Source of the DNA: Sporocytophaga sp.
GTDB taxonomy: Bacteria; Bacteroidota; Bacteroidia; Cytophagales; Cytophagaceae
Direction: 5' to 3'
DNA: 64,000 bases
Assembly (NCBI GenBank): GCA_024707265.1
Contig: JANQAB010000009.1
Location: forward strand, 434,001 to 498,000
In this document: positions 27,422 through 36,557 of the stretch, piece after piece
How positions within the stretch are numbered: the first letter of the stretch is position 1
Layout: each line of letters starts with the position of its first letter
Program-made: the position numbers and the translations under genes
Notes under the pieces: model-generated
Told to the model about the DNA's origin: nothing
The model's database searches: none
Seen by the model: the letters and a program-made list of their open reading frames with translations, nothing else

Positions 27422-29875
27422 TTACTTCTGCTTATTGATTATTATCCTCCCTGTATTGTACTCTCCATCTTCATTACTGATTTTATAAATATATATACCC
27501 ATTGGAAATTTATATGTATTAATTACAGATTGTCCTGAAGGGATTTCTGTATTAAGAATCTCCAGTCCCGTCATTGAATAGATTGATAAATCGTACGTGT
27601 TACTCGTTCCGCTAACAGTAAAGTTTAAATTATCAGTCGTAGGAATAGGATAGACAGATGAAAAGGACTGAAACTCTTTTGTTGAGAAAATACCACTAGG
27701 GGTTGTTATGTCACCGCCTTCAATTCTGCAGATATTACCTATCATTGTATTATTATAATAATGGAAGGCCCCTCCTATTAAAAATTTTCCGTCTGGTTGG
27801 ATAGTAAGCTTATTAATATACTCGATATCATCTAGGTTAAAGTCATTATCAATAGACCCATCATAATTTAATCTTTTAAATGGAGTAGTAGTTATTATTT
27901 TTCCATTAGGCTGTATCGTGATATCTCTTACATAAATATTGCCGTGAAAAAATTGAGCAACGAATTCTTTGTCTACACTTCCATCTTTATTCAAACGAAC
28001 GACTCCGTCAGTTGTATGGCCATTGAAGGAATCAAAACTTCCTCCCAAATATATTTTATCCTTATCCAGAGATATACAATAAATTTCATCAGCAGCACCA
28101 ATGCCAGATTTAAACTCTGAATTTATACTACCATCATCATTTAAAAGTACAATGCGATTGACTAGATTATCATCAAAGTAATTAAATCTACCTACTACAA
28201 GCACTTTATTATCGGGCATAACTTCGATATCATAAATATCCAAATCAGGCCCCTTTCCCGGGTTGAAGCTTTCATCAAGGCTACCATCGGAATTTAACCT
28301 CGCTATATTATTTGCACTTTTCCCATTATAAGACGTGAATATACCAGCAATCACAATTTTACCATCAGATTGAACTTTGACACAACTTATATTTTGATCA
28401 GGTCCTGTTCCTTCTTTAAAGGTTTCATCTAATGAACCGTCTGAAAGAAGTCTTATTATTTTATTTGCTGGCTTACCATTAAAAATGCTAAACCCTCCTA
28501 CTATAACAAACTTTCCATCAGGTTGTCTTTCTATTGCACTTACAGAAGTCTCACTACCAATGCCATCAAAAGCAGTTCCGGTATTAAAAGAAGGATCAAG
28601 AGAACCATTATTTAATATTCGAGCAATTCCCCAGGTCCTGACCTGATTATATGAAGTAAATGACCCAACAATAACAATCTTTCCGTTAGGAAGTAAAACA
28701 AAGTCACTAATCCCGGCATCAGCACCATCTCCAGGATTAAAATCAATATCAAGACTGTAATCAGTATTTAGAAGAAATATTCTGTTTCTCGGTTTATCAT
28801 TGACAGATTGAAAAGAACCATAAACTAATAATTTCCCATTTTTTAGTAATTCAGTTCCTTCTATATAACTTATGGAAGCAGTAGTAATATTTTTATCAAA
28901 AGCTCCATCCGATTTAATCTGGAAAAGACCTAAAGCTCTTTTATTATTATAGACTGGAGAAAAGCATGAAATAATAATTCTACCATCCTGAAGTTCCTTT
29001 AAACTCGAAACATGGACTGAAGTAACGTAAGGATAAGTAGACCCACTTCCAGGATTGAATTCTTTATCTAATGTTCCATCCAAATTAAGTCGAGCATAAT
29101 TATTTATTTCTTGGCCATCATATTCTGAAAATTCTCCTGCTATAAGTACTTTACCTGATGATAAAATAATCAATTTAGATATTCGACCATTTGGTCCTTC
29201 TCCGCCATTGAAGCCATCGTCTAAAGATCCATTAGAATTAAGTCTTGCTATTTTTGTTGTATAACCATCTTCAAATTTTAGGTTTCCACTCAGAATAACT
29301 TTGTTATCATTTTGAACAACACAATTGTCTAAAGAAACCTCCTCTAGAGTAAACTGGCTTCTAAAAGAATCATCAAGTATTCCATCACTATTTAAAAGTG
29401 CTATTCCTGTGATTGAACTTTTAGTATATTCTTGGAAATTCCCTGTAATTAAAATTTTCCCGTCTTGTCTTATCTTAATGAAAGAAATTGAGTTTGCATT
29501 CCTGTCACCTTTAAATGTTAGATCTATAGTACCATCACTATTTAACCTAACAAAGCGACCATAGAATGAATCATCCATATTTTTTAGGTATCCGCTAACT
29601 AATATTTTTCCATCTGGCAGAACCTCCATTGCATATAAATTACTGGATAAACTAAATGCATATAAAAATGTATTATCCATTGTTCCATCCGTATTGAGTC
29701 GTCTTAGTCCTCTATCAGTTGCTATAAGTATCTTTCCATCTGATAGTTCTTTTGCTGCTTTAACTCTGAAAGCAGCATAACCATATGATTGAAAGGTTGA
29801 GTCAAGCTTTCCCAATTGACAAAAAGCTTGAGTGATGGAAAAAACACAAAGTATAGTAATAAAGAGTTTTTTCAT
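27422..29875 (-). CDS. Delta-60 repeat protein with T9SS sorting domain
   Basis: 817 residues. The signal peptide is MKKLFITILCVFSITQAFC. The body is built of about fourteen delta-60 repeats (TIGR02608/DUF5122) with the unit LPDGKI(L/V)(I/V)(G)...(Y/F)NG......(I/L)ARLNSDGS(L/I)D.(S/T)F, for example VQSDGKIVIAGIFTSYNG then ARLNSDGSLDESFNPG, giving a beta-propeller-like arrangement. The C-terminus is a T9SS sorting domain (VYPIPTTDNLNFTVSG ... GIYIYKISNEDGEYNTGR, ending IIINKQK). It is a surface protein of unknown ligand, monocistronic, with a terminator after it. It interrupts the effector island without obvious connection to it. Confidence 0.85.
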   Translation of the reverse strand: MKKLFITILCVFSITQAFCQLGKLDSTFQSYGYAAFRVKAAKELSDGKILIATDRGLRRLNTDGTMDNTFLYAFSLSSNLYAMEVLPDGKILVSGYLKNMDDSFYGRFVRLNSDGTIDLTFKGDRNANSISFIKIRQDGKILITGNFQEYTKSSITGIALLNSDGILDDSFRSQFTLEEVSLDNCVVQNDNKVILSGNLKFEDGYTTKIARLNSNGSLDDGFNGGEGPNGRISKLIILSSGKVLIAGEFSEYDGQEINNYARLNLDGTLDKEFNPGSGSTYPYVTSVHVSSLKELQDGRIIISCFSPVYNNKRALGLFQIKSDGAFDKNITTASISYIEGTELLKNGKLLVYGSFQSVNDKPRNRIFLLNTDYSLDIDFNPGDGADAGISDFVLLPNGKIVIVGSFTSYNQVRTWGIARILNNGSLDPSFNTGTAFDGIGSETSVSAIERQPDGKFVIVGGFSIFNGKPANKIIRLLSDGSLDETFKEGTGPDQNISCVKVQSDGKIVIAGIFTSYNGKSANNIARLNSDGSLDESFNPGKGPDLDIYDIEVMPDNKVLVVGRFNYFDDNLVNRIVLLNDDGSINSEFKSGIGAADEIYCISLDKDKIYLGGSFDSFNGHTTDGVVRLNKDGSVDKEFVAQFFHGNIYVRDITIQPNGKIITTTPFKRLNYDGSIDNDFNLDDIEYINKLTIQPDGKFLIGGAFHYYNNTMIGNICRIEGGDITTPSGIFSTKEFQSFSSVYPIPTTDNLNFTVSGTSNTYDLSIYSMTGLEILNTEIPSGQSVINTYKFPMGIYIYKISNEDGEYNTGRIIINKQK

Positions 29876-30019
29876 ATTTTGTTATTTATATGGTTGAAAA
29901 ATTTTATAAAAATTGAGGTAAATAAAAATTAGCAATAGACTTCGTTTTAATAAGATTAAATCTACATATAATCATTTTCCAATTAATGTTAAATAGGTTA
30001 TGCTATTCAAGTAATCTCT

Positions 30020-30634
30020 TTAATTATTCTGAAGACAACGAACACACGCTTCACGAGAAATAGGTTCTAGAGATCTAAACACTGCAGGTACTTGGATATT
30101 AATTGACCTTAAAAATTGATCTGAATCAACAACTGTGGATGTCCAATAAAATCCAAATCCATATATATTCATTGATTCAAACTTAGAAGATCCTCCTTTA
30201 TGTAGCTTCAAAGCCACATTTTTATCTTTCCCTCTTAGGTGAGAAAAACTAACTTTGCCTAAATCTTCTTCTGACATCCCCAAATATTTTTCAAGTTCTT
30301 TCCACTCTTCATCTGAAGGCAAATGCCAACGATCAGGACACGCAATATTTGCAGCATCTCCTGTATACATCATGCCATACTTCTTTACCGAATCCAAACT
30401 GGAATAAGGATTAGAAGAAGAGCCAACATCAAATGTTCCTTCATAAGCTAAATTCTCTGCAAACCATGTCTGACTTCCTATCCTAATCGTTTTATAAATC
30501 TTACCATCTCTTGGATCTTTAAAGGTTGATTCTGCTGGTTGTTGGGGCTTATTATCTTTATCCTTTTTGCAAGACAAAAAAAGAATACCAGCCATAGCAA
30601 AAACTATGGACCATGAAAAGAGTTGTTTTTTCAT
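30020..30634 (-). CDS. FISUMP-domain lipoprotein (copy 5)
   Basis: 204 residues. The signal MKKQLFSWSIVFAMAGILFLSC gives a lipid-anchored Cys. FISUMP blocks: YKTIRIGSQTWFAENLAYEG, KKYGMMYTGDAANIACPD, WHLPSDEEWKELEKYLGMSE and CVRCLQNN. It is closest to copy 4 (shared AESTFKDPRDGK and the WHLPSDEEW region). Its upstream region lacks the 22-bp motif seen before copy 4. It stands alone between the delta-60 protein and an orphan lipoprotein. The function of FISUMP domains is not established. Confidence 0.83.
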   Translation of the reverse strand: MKKQLFSWSIVFAMAGILFLSCKKDKDNKPQQPAESTFKDPRDGKIYKTIRIGSQTWFAENLAYEGTFDVGSSSNPYSSLDSVKKYGMMYTGDAANIACPDRWHLPSDEEWKELEKYLGMSEEDLGKVSFSHLRGKDKNVALKLHKGGSSKFESMNIYGFGFYWTSTVVDSDQFLRSINIQVPAVFRSLEPISREACVRCLQNN

Positions 30635-30827
30635 TTTTATTAAAAGTTATTTGGGTTAAAAATATATTTTACAAAGTTTATTTTCATCATAGCTATTTTA
30701 TGGTTGAACTATTGTTCAAATCGAAAAAATTGAAATTATATATGGCCAAAATTATGAGATATACTTATGTTCTAAGACGAATTTCATACAGGCACAACCA
30801 TTTTGAACTTTTCAAAAATTAAAGTAC

Positions 30828-31280
30828 TTATTCAATAAATTTTAAATTAGTTAAGACCTCCTCATTATTATATACTTGTATTGGTTCAATAAATATATTC
30901 TCTCGCTTCCATGAAACCTCTACCTGTTTGTCTTTGTATTTCCCTTCCATCATTGCATCCCAGAGATCATCATCAATGTGATAAGATAATACATAAAAAG
31001 AAGCGAATCTACCTAATGTATCCAAAACAGAAACATGCGCATAATCTCCGAATTCTGCGCCCAAGAAAAGACCTCTTAAAACACCAGAGTCACCCTCGAA
31101 TTTTACCATTTCTGGTTCTTCAGGAATTGGAATACTCTCTTTAATAGTGGCTTCTGGCTCTTTTATTAAACTATTATTAACTGTGTCAACAGTTATTGGT
31201 TCTTGTTTAGTTAAATTTCCTTCATACGAACATGAAGAAATCATAAAAAGAATAAATAAGGTTTCTATTTTTTTTATCAT
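30828..31280 (-). CDS. Orphan lipoprotein, possibly an immunity gene left behind
   Basis: About 150 residues from the ATG at 31280, which begins a lipoprotein signal (MIKKIETLFILFMISSC). The frame is open to 31370, but that start gives no signal. Mature part: an acidic/Pro-rich linker (IPIPEEPEMVKFEGD), then a compact beta-rich domain (GLFLGAEFGDYAHVSVLDTL, YKDKQVEVSWKRENIFIEPI). It does not match a known family. About 110 bp upstream, on the same strand, is a 33-codon remnant of a DUF4157-effector leader. This is the arrangement expected if the toxin body was deleted and its downstream lipoprotein kept. Confidence 0.55.
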   Translation of the reverse strand: MIKKIETLFILFMISSCSYEGNLTKQEPITVDTVNNSLIKEPEATIKESIPIPEEPEMVKFEGDSGVLRGLFLGAEFGDYAHVSVLDTLGRFASFYVLSYHIDDDLWDAMMEGKYKDKQVEVSWKRENIFIEPIQVYNNEEVLTNLKFIE

Positions 31281-31393
31281 ATCTAAAATTTTAACATTGG
31301 TTACTTGTATCATATTGTAGGATAACCTTTGACCTTCCCTCCAATACTCTTTATTAAAACTCCTTATCAAAGTGAATTTCTTGCAAACTCTAC

Positions 31394-31495
31394 CTAAAGT
31401 TTTGCATCTTTCTTTTTTGATGACTTAATCTGTATCTGCTGAAAATGCTGACGAATATCAGACTCTTGATGGTTCTTATATAATAATTCTCCCAT
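31394..31495 (-). pseudogene. Orphan leader of a lost DUF4157 effector
   Basis: A 33-codon frame beginning MGELLYKNHQESDIRQHFQQ and ending in a stop. It parallels the leaders of the intact effectors ([20 protein letters not shown] and relatives): MGE-L, a basic/His patch, Q-S-D at positions 10-13 and Gln-rich continuation. The ATG context CCCATAGCTA (plus strand) is the same as in effectors 1 and 2. No repeats, DUF4157 or toxin sequence follow, so it is read as a deletion scar. Confidence 0.6.
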
Positions 31496-31820
31496 AGCTA
31501 TTTGAATAAAAGTTAAATGAAAAAGCTGTTAATTTTCCGGAACCAACATCAAAAATTCATTCAAAAAACCGGAACTAATAAAGAAAGAGTTTTAACATAA
31601 ACTCTAGCGCTTGCAGATTATCCAACAGCTGGTAGTATAATTACAAACTTGTACACAAAATTTTGTACAAAAAAACTGTACTTGAAAATGAGTATCAAAA
31701 GTAGAAAGTTTTATTTAAAAGTCAAGGAGTTAGTAAAAAAATAAATCTTAAATGAATAAAAATTATTCTGATAATGATAGTAAAATATTTCAGGCATTCA
31801 AACAGATTAACAGAACAAAT
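31496..31820. other. Intergenic region upstream of the orphan leader
   Basis: No gene is seen. It presumably contains the old effector promoter. At 31649-31670 an almost symmetrical sequence, TTGTACACAAAATTTTGTACAA, could be an operator; it is preceded by AT-rich DNA and followed by ACTGTAC. The 22-bp motif of effectors 1 and 2 is absent. Confidence 0.4.
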
Positions 31821-31856
31821 AAAAAAAGAGGTTACCTCATCCCTGAAATAACCTCC
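31821..31856 (-). terminator. Rho-independent terminator
   Basis: Minus-strand GAGGTTA and TAACCTC form a stem around a 14-base loop, followed by seven T. It lies 26 bp after the stop of the lipoprotein gene at 31883 and ends the effector 3 operon. Confidence 0.75.
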
Positions 31857-31882
31857 CTCTAACTAAGACACTGCTCTTTAAA

Positions 31883-32587
31883 TTACTTCTCAACTACAAA
31901 CTTCCCCGAACTCAGATCAAATTTATATTGAGTTTTTATAGGATTCTTTTTAGTAACTTTTCCCTCTGCCTTATAATGCTTTTCAATATAATTTGTATTC
32001 AGAACCGCTGTATTCTCTGACTTCTCAAGCATACCTGTCAATATCATTCTTACCTGAGACCCTCCTTCTTCTTCAGCTGCCATTTTCCCGTCAAGGATGT
32101 TTCCGTCTTTATCATAAGCTATAACCCCAATAAAAGTATAACTCTCATAAAATAATGAAAATACCGCCAAAGCTATGTTCTCACTTAATGTCAGTTTTCC
32201 TATTGCTTTATAATTGCTGCTATTAAAATCCGGATAATTGAAATTAAACGGATAGTCGTTTTCCGATATTTTACTTGTAAATGGCTTGATGAATTCACTT
32301 TGATAGTTTGTATCAATAGCTATAAGCTGATCCTCTTCAAGGTCTCGAGGGACCAATTCTACAGGTGTAGTAAGTTCTTTGAATTTAGAAATAAAGGAAG
32401 TGTAAGAACCAACTTCACCAGTTGAAGGAGAATCAGGAGAAGTAGTGGCGGTGTCCTCCATATGCTGGGGAGCTGTTTCAATAACCGCTGAGGTGTCTGT
32501 CTTTACTTCTTGCTGATCATTTTTCTTTTCATTGGAGCATGAATAAATCATTATTGAAAGCAATAAAAGGATTGAAATACGTGACAT
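31883..32587 (-). CDS. Lipoprotein, second candidate immunity gene of effector 3 operon
   Basis: 234 residues with a lipoprotein signal (MSRISILLLLSIMIYSC, Cys17) followed by a Ser/Thr/Asp-rich linker to about residue 60. The folded part contains LSENIALAVFSLFYESYTFI, IAYDKDGNILDGK and a final strand KTQYKFDLSSGKFVVEK. It resembles the upstream lipoprotein at 32627 in length, in the long acidic linker, in a segment just before the middle that responds to similar spacing, and in the closing (K)FxVxK motif. It is 39 bp behind that gene and ahead of a terminator. Immunity is inferred from position and periplasmic location only. Confidence 0.6.
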   Translation of the reverse strand: MSRISILLLLSIMIYSCSNEKKNDQQEVKTDTSAVIETAPQHMEDTATTSPDSPSTGEVGSYTSFISKFKELTTPVELVPRDLEEDQLIAIDTNYQSEFIKPFTSKISENDYPFNFNYPDFNSSNYKAIGKLTLSENIALAVFSLFYESYTFIGVIAYDKDGNILDGKMAAEEEGGSQVRMILTGMLEKSENTAVLNTNYIEKHYKAEGKVTKKNPIKTQYKFDLSSGKFVVEK

Positions 32588-32626
32588 TTTACTAAGGTTA
32601 TTAGATTATAAAATTTAGATAAGATT

Positions 32627-33349
32627 TTATTTCACAATAAATTTGCATGCATCAGAAGACCATTCCAGCTTAAGTCTTTTATTCCATTCTTCCTCCGTAG
32701 TTTTTAGTATCGGATCATCTGCGTTGGATTCTTTAAAGGATGGACCAAGCTTAGAAGGATTCAACTTTACATTGATTGAATACTTTTCAATCTGATAGTG
32801 AAAGTCGTCTTTTGTAATATTTGCTGTGGTAATTGCATTCAAATCGTTTTGGTTTAACACTTCGCCAGTCACGTCCATAAATTTTTCATTATCAAGTCTG
32901 AACACTTTGAGTGTATAAGATTCAAAGTTTCCCATCAATTCTGAAATCAGAAGCGTTGCATAAGATTCACCTTTACAAGATTTCAACGCTACTGCTCTTA
33001 TTGAATAATCCCCTGAGGTGTATGCAATACTATCCTTAGCAGGTGAAACGACAGCCTGATCAACAGGTTCCTCATAAGCAGGATCATATACTGCATACTT
33101 ACCATCTTCCTCTTTAATATCCGGTAAAGTATATGAGGCATTATGATTAAGTCTTAGAGGAGTTGCCTGAAGTTGTTTATGAAAAGCCAGGATATCCATA
33201 TGATCGTTTTCAATATTGTTGTCTGGACCAGCAGAAGATGCTGCTGTATCTTTAATTGAATAAGCTGTGGTGTCTTTCATTTCAGTCTTTTCTGAAGGAG
33301 TTGAGCAGGCTACAAAAATAGCCATTAATAATGGTGTATATTTTTTCAT
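32627..33349 (-). CDS. Lipoprotein, candidate immunity gene of effector 3
   Basis: 240 residues. The signal MKKYTPLLMAIFVAC ends in the lipid-accepting Cys15; a Thr/Ala/Ser-rich linker follows to about residue 50. The folded region has HKQLQATPLRLNHNASYTLP, IRAVALKSCKGESYATLLIS, NFESYTLKVFRLDNEKFMDV and a final LEWSSDACKFIVK. The ATG lies four bases after the stop of effector 3, so the genes are co-transcribed and probably coupled. A periplasmic lipid-anchored protein directly behind a muramidase-bearing effector is what one expects of an immunity protein, but the family is unrecognised. Confidence 0.62.
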   Translation of the reverse strand: MKKYTPLLMAIFVACSTPSEKTEMKDTTAYSIKDTAASSAGPDNNIENDHMDILAFHKQLQATPLRLNHNASYTLPDIKEEDGKYAVYDPAYEEPVDQAVVSPAKDSIAYTSGDYSIRAVALKSCKGESYATLLISELMGNFESYTLKVFRLDNEKFMDVTGEVLNQNDLNAITTANITKDDFHYQIEKYSINVKLNPSKLGPSFKESNADDPILKTTEEEWNKRLKLEWSSDACKFIVK

Positions 33350-33353
33350 CTTT

Positions 33354-36215
33354 CTATTTTACTTTTAAAATTACAAGCCATCTGAATATGGAGAAAGTTT
33401 TTACATCATCCCAATCTACGAAAACATTTTCGCCGAGATTATGCGCAAATACTTTTTCCGTTGATGTCAGATAGGCTTTAGTCTGGGTCAGTAATGCTGA
33501 GTTATATTTTAAGCGTTTTTCTATTGTTGTTAAATTATCCGTAATCTTTTGTTTGTTATCAGCGATCTTTGCACCGTTCTTTAAATAACTTCCCTTAACT
33601 CCCAGTATCAATCCATATGGATCATTTATAATTAGTCCGTCTGCTACGACCTTTACCAGGTTTACCACATGCCCCCCTGTTAGATAAGTTCCTCCAAAAC
33701 CTGTGTTACCCTTATCAAGCTCAGGAGCAATTTTCTCGTATTTTGTTTTATCAAATACATCATAATAATCCAGGGTTTTCTGAACTCCGGAAATAATCTG
33801 TTTTCCAACATGTGAAAGGCAAGCTCCAAACTGATGAGGAGGATTTTTATCAAACTCAAAATCTTTGCCCATTACATTTTTCTTGAAGTAATCAGCACCC
33901 AATTGTACAAACCTTCTTATAATAAGATCTTCCAGATCAAATCCCATTAGCTCAGCGCGCTTCGTTTCATCATAACCGCCTCCGTTAATTAAAAGATTGA
34001 TTGTGTTCGTCTTAAGGTCGTGTTCTGATGCATGACTTTTTAGCGTCATAGCAAGAGATGTCACGTTACACATATTGTCTGCTGAGACATTTCCACCTTT
34101 TGTTCCAGCTCCATAAATATCAGTGCCACTATATTTGTTATCTCTCTGACTTGAATAGATACTTTTCTTTTCCGCTTCCTGAGTAGCAGGGGCAGGAGCA
34201 GCTGTTTTAATTTCTGTTTTCTCGGCTGCAACAGAGCTTGATTTTGTCTCCTGTGTTTTTTCCGGAGTAGTTGATTTATCTACGCTTGCACTGGAACTGA
34301 AGAGACTTCCCACACTTTTTGTAAAAGAATCCCAGCTGTCTTCTACATAATCCTTTGTTGTTTCAATGACATCATTCAATAAATCAAATGAGCTTTCCAC
34401 AATTCCTTTGTCTTCTGTCAATGGTGACTTGGTAATAGACTCAGATGGTTTCTGCATTTTAGGAACCTTAATCTTATCTCCGGCAGCAAAACCTTCTACC
34501 ACCTTTCCCGATCTAGTTGGCCATTGCTTTAATTTGTCCTTGTTCAGATTCTTTATAGATGTCTCATCTGACTTAAATTTGGCAGCAATAACTTCGAGAG
34601 ACTCTCCGCTTTTAACCACATATTCGCTATCACCCAACTGATTACCGGATGAGGCTGGAACTGCGGCAGTGGCTGCTGGAGTCGTTTTGCTTGCATTTCC
34701 ATTTACACCAAGCGCAGCTTCTATGGCTTTAACACGGCGATTAAATCTGTCTTCCGGAACATTCTTCCATTTCGATTTGTCCTTCATCACTTTGTATAGT
34801 GCCTGAAGGTCATTCTTCACCATTGGCTCCTGAACATACTTCCTTGTTGCTCCATAATAATCTCCACGAAATCTCAAATCGACAATAATGTCGCGAATGG
34901 TAGGATCAAGTTTTTCAAAATCTACTTCTCCATACTTTTCAACTACATCTGCTTTAGTTGAAATTCTTTTTACATCGTTCTCAATACTTGAATAGCTCAG
35001 GTTAAATAATTTCTCCTGCTGCTCCAGCGTAATTTCCGGCAGACTATCTTTATGGTCATCAAGCCACTCTTTGGCTTCTTCTCCTTGTAGACCAATTGCA
35101 CCTGAAAACTTAGTGTAATCAATACCTATAGATGTAAATTCGTCTTTTATAAGTTGTTTTGATCCTCTATGTGCAAGATCATATCCTCTACCTATAGTAA
35201 CACCAGACGGTCCGCCCGGCCAGTGTGCTCTTCTTGAATAATATTTGCTTCGGGAGTCATTGTTACCTTCAGCATCAAATGTTATTTGTCCTTTGTCCAC
35301 TTTCAGAGGATCATTAACCGCTTGCTTTTGTACAATAGAACCAGCAGGTTCTGTTGAATGAGAGGCAGAACTGGACGACTGAATTGTGTCCTTTGCAGCT
35401 TTCTCTCCCATCTCATCCGCTTCTTTTTCCAGCCCTTCATCATCATTGATACCAATACCTTTCTTTTGTACTGTAGGCTGAACTCTGCCTTCCCGCTGCT
35501 GGACCACATGAGTCAGTTCGTGACCAAGAAGCTCTTGTCCTTTCTGAGACTCAGGGTTGTATTGACCGGGAGCAAAATGAATATTGTTGCCTTGGGTATA
35601 AGCCAGTGCATTAAGGTCTTTAGATTGTACTGAATTTTTATGAATGCTGACATCTGAGAAATCTTCTCCGAAGGAAGTTTCCATTTTAGCCTGGACAGAT
35701 ACCGGCATTTTATCTGAAGCTGTATTATTGTCAGTATCATATTGGCATTCAGGCTCCTCGGTCATGGGTGGAACAGGGCCTTTACGCTGAATGGGCTCTT
35801 CTTCTTCCTCTTCCACCATCGCTTGTACAGGACCTTTTCGCTGAATCGGTTCTTCATCCTCTTCCGATTCCTGGAGCTGAATTGGAACAGGTCCCTTTTT
35901 CTGCACAGGTTCTTCTTCTACATCTGAAGCATAAAATTGCAATGGTATAGGCCCCTTGCGTTGAATAGTATTTTCAGAAACCTCAGACATGGTAGGAACA
36001 GGACCTCTTCGAATGTTATTATCCTCACTGCTATAAGAGTTATCCCATTTCCTCTGAAATACCTCAGCTACCGGAGATTCCGCAGAAATGTCCTGCTCAT
36101 TCTCTGATTCCTTCTTTTGAATCTGATTATCCTTTGCACCTTGCTTTGAATTCTGCGACTGATGGGCATTCTTGGATTTATTTTCCTGACGGCGATTTTG
36201 TAAAAATTCTCCCAT
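33354..36215 (-). CDS. DUF4157 effector 3: leader, repeats, DUF4157, pesticin-type muramidase, LysM, C39-like peptidase
   Basis: 953 residues in one intact frame. Order: leader [10 protein letters not shown]; five RGPVP/QRKGPVP repeats (about residues 68-155); DUF4157 (about 170-275) with HELTHVVQQ and EKEADEMG; a pesticin/T4-lysozyme-like muramidase (about 310-500: [33 protein letters not shown]); a LysM-like domain (about 525-590: [17 protein letters not shown]); a Ser/Thr/Lys-rich linker; and a cysteine-peptidase-like end (about 690-900) with Cys in [10 protein letters not shown], His in [10 protein letters not shown] and Asp in IINDPYGL. Predicted to cut peptidoglycan glycan strands and bind the wall. 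Two lipoprotein genes follow directly and are probable immunity partners. Delivery by an eCIS is suggested by DUF4157 but not shown. Confidence 0.82.
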   Translation of the reverse strand: MGEFLQNRRQENKSKNAHQSQNSKQGAKDNQIQKKESENEQDISAESPVAEVFQRKWDNSYSSEDNNIRRGPVPTMSEVSENTIQRKGPIPLQFYASDVEEEPVQKKGPVPIQLQESEEDEEPIQRKGPVQAMVEEEEEEPIQRKGPVPPMTEEPECQYDTDNNTASDKMPVSVQAKMETSFGEDFSDVSIHKNSVQSKDLNALAYTQGNNIHFAPGQYNPESQKGQELLGHELTHVVQQREGRVQPTVQKKGIGINDDEGLEKEADEMGEKAAKDTIQSSSSASHSTEPAGSIVQKQAVNDPLKVDKGQITFDAEGNNDSRSKYYSRRAHWPGGPSGVTIGRGYDLAHRGSKQLIKDEFTSIGIDYTKFSGAIGLQGEEAKEWLDDHKDSLPEITLEQQEKLFNLSYSSIENDVKRISTKADVVEKYGEVDFEKLDPTIRDIIVDLRFRGDYYGATRKYVQEPMVKNDLQALYKVMKDKSKWKNVPEDRFNRRVKAIEAALGVNGNASKTTPAATAAVPASSGNQLGDSEYVVKSGESLEVIAAKFKSDETSIKNLNKDKLKQWPTRSGKVVEGFAAGDKIKVPKMQKPSESITKSPLTEDKGIVESSFDLLNDVIETTKDYVEDSWDSFTKSVGSLFSSSASVDKSTTPEKTQETKSSSVAAEKTEIKTAAPAPATQEAEKKSIYSSQRDNKYSGTDIYGAGTKGGNVSADNMCNVTSLAMTLKSHASEHDLKTNTINLLINGGGYDETKRAELMGFDLEDLIIRRFVQLGADYFKKNVMGKDFEFDKNPPHQFGACLSHVGKQIISGVQKTLDYYDVFDKTKYEKIAPELDKGNTGFGGTYLTGGHVVNLVKVVADGLIINDPYGLILGVKGSYLKNGAKIADNKQKITDNLTTIEKRLKYNSALLTQTKAYLTSTEKVFAHNLGENVFVDWDDVKTFSIFRWLVILKVK

Positions 36216-36358
36216 GGCTAACTCACTCCGATAAAATTTATAAGAAAAAAACTGATTACTGCTTAATCCCTTTAGTACGACATCTCAAACCAAAGGATTC
36301 ATTGGGAAACATACTAAAATTATTCTTACTGAAAAACCTGCATTTGTCAGAATCTATT

Positions 36359-36556
36359 CTATTTTATTGAACTAAAAATATAATCGGCTATGGGTTTATA
36401 TATTTGAATACTGTCAGCAGGAAATTTCATGGTAAAATTTATGCAAGAGTTATTTCTTACAAACATCTTTCTCACCTTGTCTTCATTGTCCTTCCTTTTA
36501 TAATGCTTTAGAATTTCCTCCATAATCATATCTCTCAAAATTCTTCCATCTATCAA
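36359..36556 (-). CDS. Small hypothetical protein
   Basis: A 65-residue frame starting at a TTG (or at the ATG ten codons in), one base after the stop of the WG-repeat gene. It is charged and helical (MIMEEILKHYKRKDNEDKVRK) and ends PADSIQIYKPIADYIFSSIK. No motif is seen. Tight spacing to the upstream gene supports co-transcription, but the weak start makes it uncertain. It could also be the displaced end of another gene. Confidence 0.4.
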   Translation of the reverse strand: MIDGRILRDMIMEEILKHYKRKDNEDKVRKMFVRNNSCINFTMKFPADSIQIYKPIADYIFSSIK

Positions 36557-36557
36557 A

